A stretch of 7,140 nucleotides of DNA from assembly GCA_947167315.1 (NCBI GenBank), contig CAMVHP010000046.1, positions 1 to 7,140 of the forward strand. The letters run 5' to 3'. Below the pieces are notes generated by a model. That model had not been told where the DNA came from and searched no databases. It was given only the letters and a program-made list of their open reading frames with translations. Below are positions 5,660 through 7,140 of the stretch, piece by piece (positions within the stretch are counted from its first letter, which is position 1; the number at the start of each line of letters is the position of its first letter). The DNA is from RGIG8782 sp017475895 (GTDB taxonomy: Bacteria > Pseudomonadota > Alphaproteobacteria > Rickettsiales > UBA1997). Position numbers and translations under genes: made by a program.

Positions 5660-5878
5660 TTACCCCCTGAAAATATATCCATGTTCTTTCCAGTCTACAT
5701 AGGTCATAAATCCCCAAATGATAGCGGAAATTGGGCAACAGAAAATGTTGGCTAATGTAATAATTACATCTGTAATGAGCATGAACTTTAGCATATTCGT
5801 GCTTCGCAGGAATAGCCCCAGGAACGGCCCGAGATGAACAACAATGTTAGCAATCATTAACAGTGAAATCAGTTCCAT
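5660..5878 (-). CDS. small membrane protein, 72 aa, about two spans
   Basis: Nearly the whole protein is hydrophobic. A first span covers about residues 4-24 (ISLLMIANIVVHLGPFLGLF), a short basic loop follows (LRSTNMLK), and a second long span or pair covers about 32-58 (FMLITDVIITLANIFCC...SAIIWGFM). The C-terminus is short and polar (DWKEHGYIFRG). The start shares one base with the stop of the adenylyltransferase-Nudix gene, with GGAG inside that gene's end, so it is co-translated with it. Its last two codons AGG GGG form the next gene's ribosome site. Holin or superinfection-exclusion proteins can look like this, but no specific motif supports either. Confidence 0.8.
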   Translation of the reverse strand: MELISLLMIANIVVHLGPFLGLFLRSTNMLKFMLITDVIITLANIFCCPISAIIWGFMTYVDWKEHGYIFRG

Positions 5879-6987
5879 TAGTCATTCTCCTTCTTGCGAA
5901 GCCAATCCTTGATAATCATTTCGTGGTGGAAAGCCAGCTTTGGCAAATCGTTAATGTTGAACCAACGATGTTCAGCAGCATCGTCATCAGCTTTGGCCTT
6001 GTCCATCATCTTCTTTGGAATACGAACACTAAACGCAGTATCAACAATCTTCATACGCGGGTCAAAATTGTGTCCATAGGTCTTAATTTGTACGAACTGT
6101 TCCGGGTCCATATCAAGAGATGTTTCTTCACGAAGTTCTCGGGCAGCACCATAATTCAAATCTTCATCGGTCTTTTCAAAGAAACCACCAGGAAGTGCCC
6201 AAAAGTTTTGGAATGGAGGTTTCTTTCTACGAATTAGCAAAATCTGTTCGCCATTGTAAGCAATCGTATCTGTGGTGACCGATGGTTCACCCCAACCATT
6301 CTTCTGCTTGGCTACTGCGTAATCCTGGAGAAATTTTGCTTCTTCTTTATCATAGTCAAACGAATTTTGGTTGTAGAGTTTGTGTTCCTTGATATAACGG
6401 AACGCCTGGTGAGTGATATAATCCTTCACATCTTCATAGTGGCAATCGGGGTTGCGGGAGAGAATATCACGAACCTGAGACGAACTAACAGGACGAGTAA
6501 TGTTGAAAGTTGTAAATTCAACATTCACACCAAATTTCGGCATAGTATGAACCACACCATTATCATTGAAGCCCTGTTCAAATCCCATTCGGCGGAAAAC
6601 CAAAAAATTGAAATGCTTCAAAAGCAAATCCCAGTTCACCCATTTGGCATCACACAAATCCTTCCATTCATCTTCGCCAACCACAATCGTAATGTCATTC
6701 ATTGTCAATTCATCGTTAGCTGCGATATAATCACACAAGAACTTGTATGTTCTATCACTCTGGCTCTTAACTTCAATGTTGCCCTTTTCCATATCAAACT
6801 TGGCATGGAGCATTTCAAACACCATAGCCATTCGGTCGGAGCCGAGAGCCTTGTAATTCTTTTCGTCATTGTTTACCACACCAATCCTGAGTTTATCATT
6901 CTCACCCAGGCGCTTGTAAATGGATTTAAGAATGTCAATGTGAGCAATAGTAATTGGGTCAGCGGAAAGACCATAGTAATAAATCAT
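5878..6987 (-). CDS. nadM: bifunctional NMN/NaMN adenylyltransferase - Nudix hydrolase, 369 aa
   Basis: The N-terminal domain (about 1-200) is a nucleotidyltransferase that joins a mononucleotide (NMN or NaMN) with ATP to make NAD or its deamido form. It shows GLSADPITIAH at 6-16 (the GxFxPxxxxH loop), IVVGEDEW at 101-108 and the SSSQVR motif at 168-173. The C-terminal domain (about 230-369) is a Nudix hydrolase, expected to cleave ADP-ribose: its box runs G268 to L291 with REL-x-EE at 283-288. The box is one residue longer than canonical before Glu275, and the usual Gly is Ser290. LAFHHEMI near the end also fits the NadM-Nudix group (as in Synechocystis slr0787). The start at 6987 has AGAGGA upstream; a start at 7125 would cross the promoter. 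It is the first gene of P1. Confidence 0.93.
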   Translation of the reverse strand: MIYYYGLSADPITIAHIDILKSIYKRLGENDKLRIGVVNNDEKNYKALGSDRMAMVFEMLHAKFDMEKGNIEVKSQSDRTYKFLCDYIAANDELTMNDITIVVGEDEWKDLCDAKWVNWDLLLKHFNFLVFRRMGFEQGFNDNGVVHTMPKFGVNVEFTTFNITRPVSSSQVRDILSRNPDCHYEDVKDYITHQAFRYIKEHKLYNQNSFDYDKEEAKFLQDYAVAKQKNGWGEPSVTTDTIAYNGEQILLIRRKKPPFQNFWALPGGFFEKTDEDLNYGAARELREETSLDMDPEQFVQIKTYGHNFDPRMKIVDTAFSVRIPKKMMDKAKADDDAAEHRWFNINDLPKLAFHHEMIIKDWLRKKEND

Positions 6988-7021
6988 AGTTAATCCTCTT
7001 GGGTTGTTGTTTTCTAAGTAT

Positions 7022-7050
7022 AATATAGAAAAAAATGGACTATTTGTCAA
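7022..7050 (-). promoter_or_regulatory. promoter P1, sigma70-like, for the nadM operon
   Basis: On the minus strand TTGACA (7045-7050) and TATATT (7022-7027) are 17 bp apart. Transcription should begin near 7015, giving a leader of about 28 nt. The -35 box lies in the loop and inner stem of the terminator hairpin at 7036-7057. Boxes and spacing are identical to P2. Confidence 0.87.
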
Positions 7051-7057
7051 TAGTCCA
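7029..7057 (-). terminator. intrinsic terminator of the upstream gene, fused with P1
   Basis: On the minus strand, 9-bp perfect arms TGGACTATT and AATAGTCCA enclose a 4-nt loop (7036-7057) and are followed directly by seven T (7029-7035). It lies 30 nt after the stop of the gene entering from the right. The stem is only moderately GC-rich, so termination may be partial. On the plus strand no T-run follows. Confidence 0.78.
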
Positions 7058-7070
7058 ATGTTAAAAAATG

Positions 7071-7086
7071 GTAAATAATTGTTTAC
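7071..7086. promoter_or_regulatory. palindromic operator-like site upstream of P1
   Basis: GTAAA-TAATTG-TTTAC is centred about 63.5 bp before the predicted start of P1. It is matched by GTAAA-ATTATG-TTTAC at 2420-2435, at exactly the same offset from P2, while the sequence between site and -35 box is largely unlike. The arms here are 5 bp against 7 bp at P2. Confidence 0.62.
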
Positions 7087-7087
7087 A

Positions 7088-7140
7088 TTAATTGAAATCT
7101 GAGTTAATTTTATCGTAATTGTCAATCATTTGTAGTGTTT
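7088..7140 (-). CDS. 3' end of an upstream gene (partial)
   Basis: One frame entering from the right edge (first full codon at 7138) reads TLQMIDNYDKINSDFN and stops with TAA at 7088-7090; the other two minus-strand frames stop within the first 20 bases. The tail closely resembles the IIENKLDNIKEDFN segment of the 111-residue protein, and it is followed 30 nt later by an intrinsic terminator. Both facts support a real gene end, probably a paralogue of the 111-residue gene. Only 16 residues are visible, so its function cannot be judged. Confidence 0.6.
   Translation of the reverse strand, partial: TLQMIDNYDKINSDFN

Larger units (their letters stand above)
7022..7116 (-). repeat. gene-tail/operator/promoter cassette, copy 1
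   Basis: This is the counterpart of 2371-2465. The gene tails encode MIDNYDKINSDFN here and IIENKLDNIKEDFN there, followed in both by TAATGTAAACA and the promoter at equal distance. Only this copy has gained the terminator hairpin in the spacer. Confidence 0.6.

Noticed and set aside
5878..6987. The adenylyltransferase-Nudix protein as an NrtR-type repressor binding the palindromes
   Set aside because: NrtR has a Nudix domain followed by a winged helix. Here the Nudix domain is C-terminal, the sequence ends shortly after it, and no DNA-binding domain is visible.
6367..6993. 208-codon open frame on the plus strand opposite the adenylyltransferase domain
   Set aside because: It is antisense to a well-supported enzyme gene and starts without a ribosome site or promoter; no recognisable product.
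6988..7125. 46-residue N-terminal extension of the adenylyltransferase
   Set aside because: It would translate through the terminator hairpin and promoter. The nucleotidyltransferase fold begins right at the ATG at 6987.
7119..7126. A further TTGACA on the minus strand near the right edge
   Set aside because: No acceptable -10 box lies 16-18 bp downstream, and it falls in the coding tail of the upstream gene.
1..7140. CRISPR array, tRNA or insertion sequence
   Set aside because: No regularly spaced repeats, cloverleaf-like intergenic sequence, transposase or terminal inverted repeats were seen; the only long non-coding stretches are the two promoter regions.

Overview
The window reads as a dense, single-direction stretch of a large tailed-phage (or phage-like) genome. 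This is an inference: no capsid, tail or replication gene is visible. It rests on AT-rich sequence, every supported gene lying on the minus strand, mostly short proteins without recognisable families, gene junctions of a few bases or 1-nt TAATG stop/start overlaps, good AAGGAG-type ribosome sites and sigma70-like promoters. The host cannot be named from the sequence.

Transcription runs right to left. At the right edge (about 7088-7140) is the tail of an upstream gene, followed by an intrinsic terminator whose hairpin also holds the -35 box of promoter P1. P1 (TTGACA-N17-TATATT) drives a gene for a two-domain NMN/NaMN adenylyltransferase-Nudix hydrolase (nadM type, 5878-6987). Nine small genes follow (2406-5878): two membrane proteins, a very acidic protein, a 240-residue unknown, and several soluble proteins, some of which look like diverged relatives with C-termini in KEDF. 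The last uses a TTG start. A second promoter, P2 (2371-2399), has the same -35, -10 and 17-bp spacer. It drives a nicotinamidase (1791-2330), a 67-residue unknown, a 31-residue membrane peptide, an ammonia-dependent NAD synthetase (nadE, 704-1468), a 29-residue peptide, a membrane protein, a zinc-ribbon protein and a gene running off the left edge.

The three recognisable enzymes cover most of the Preiss-Handler route to NAD: nicotinamide to nicotinate (nicotinamidase), mononucleotide to dinucleotide (NadM domain) and amidation to NAD (NadE). The phosphoribosyltransferase step (PncB) is not in the window. The Nudix domain would handle ADP-ribose, a product of NAD breakdown. Together they suggest a virus-borne NAD supply or repair pathway, useful for metabolism or against NAD-depleting defences.

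The most notable regulatory observation is that both NAD promoters carry the same palindrome, GTAAA-N6-TTTAC, at exactly the same distance upstream of the -35 box (centre near -63.5). It is followed upstream by homologous gene-tail sequence. This looks like a duplicated and conserved gene-tail/operator/promoter cassette that would co-regulate the two NAD operons.
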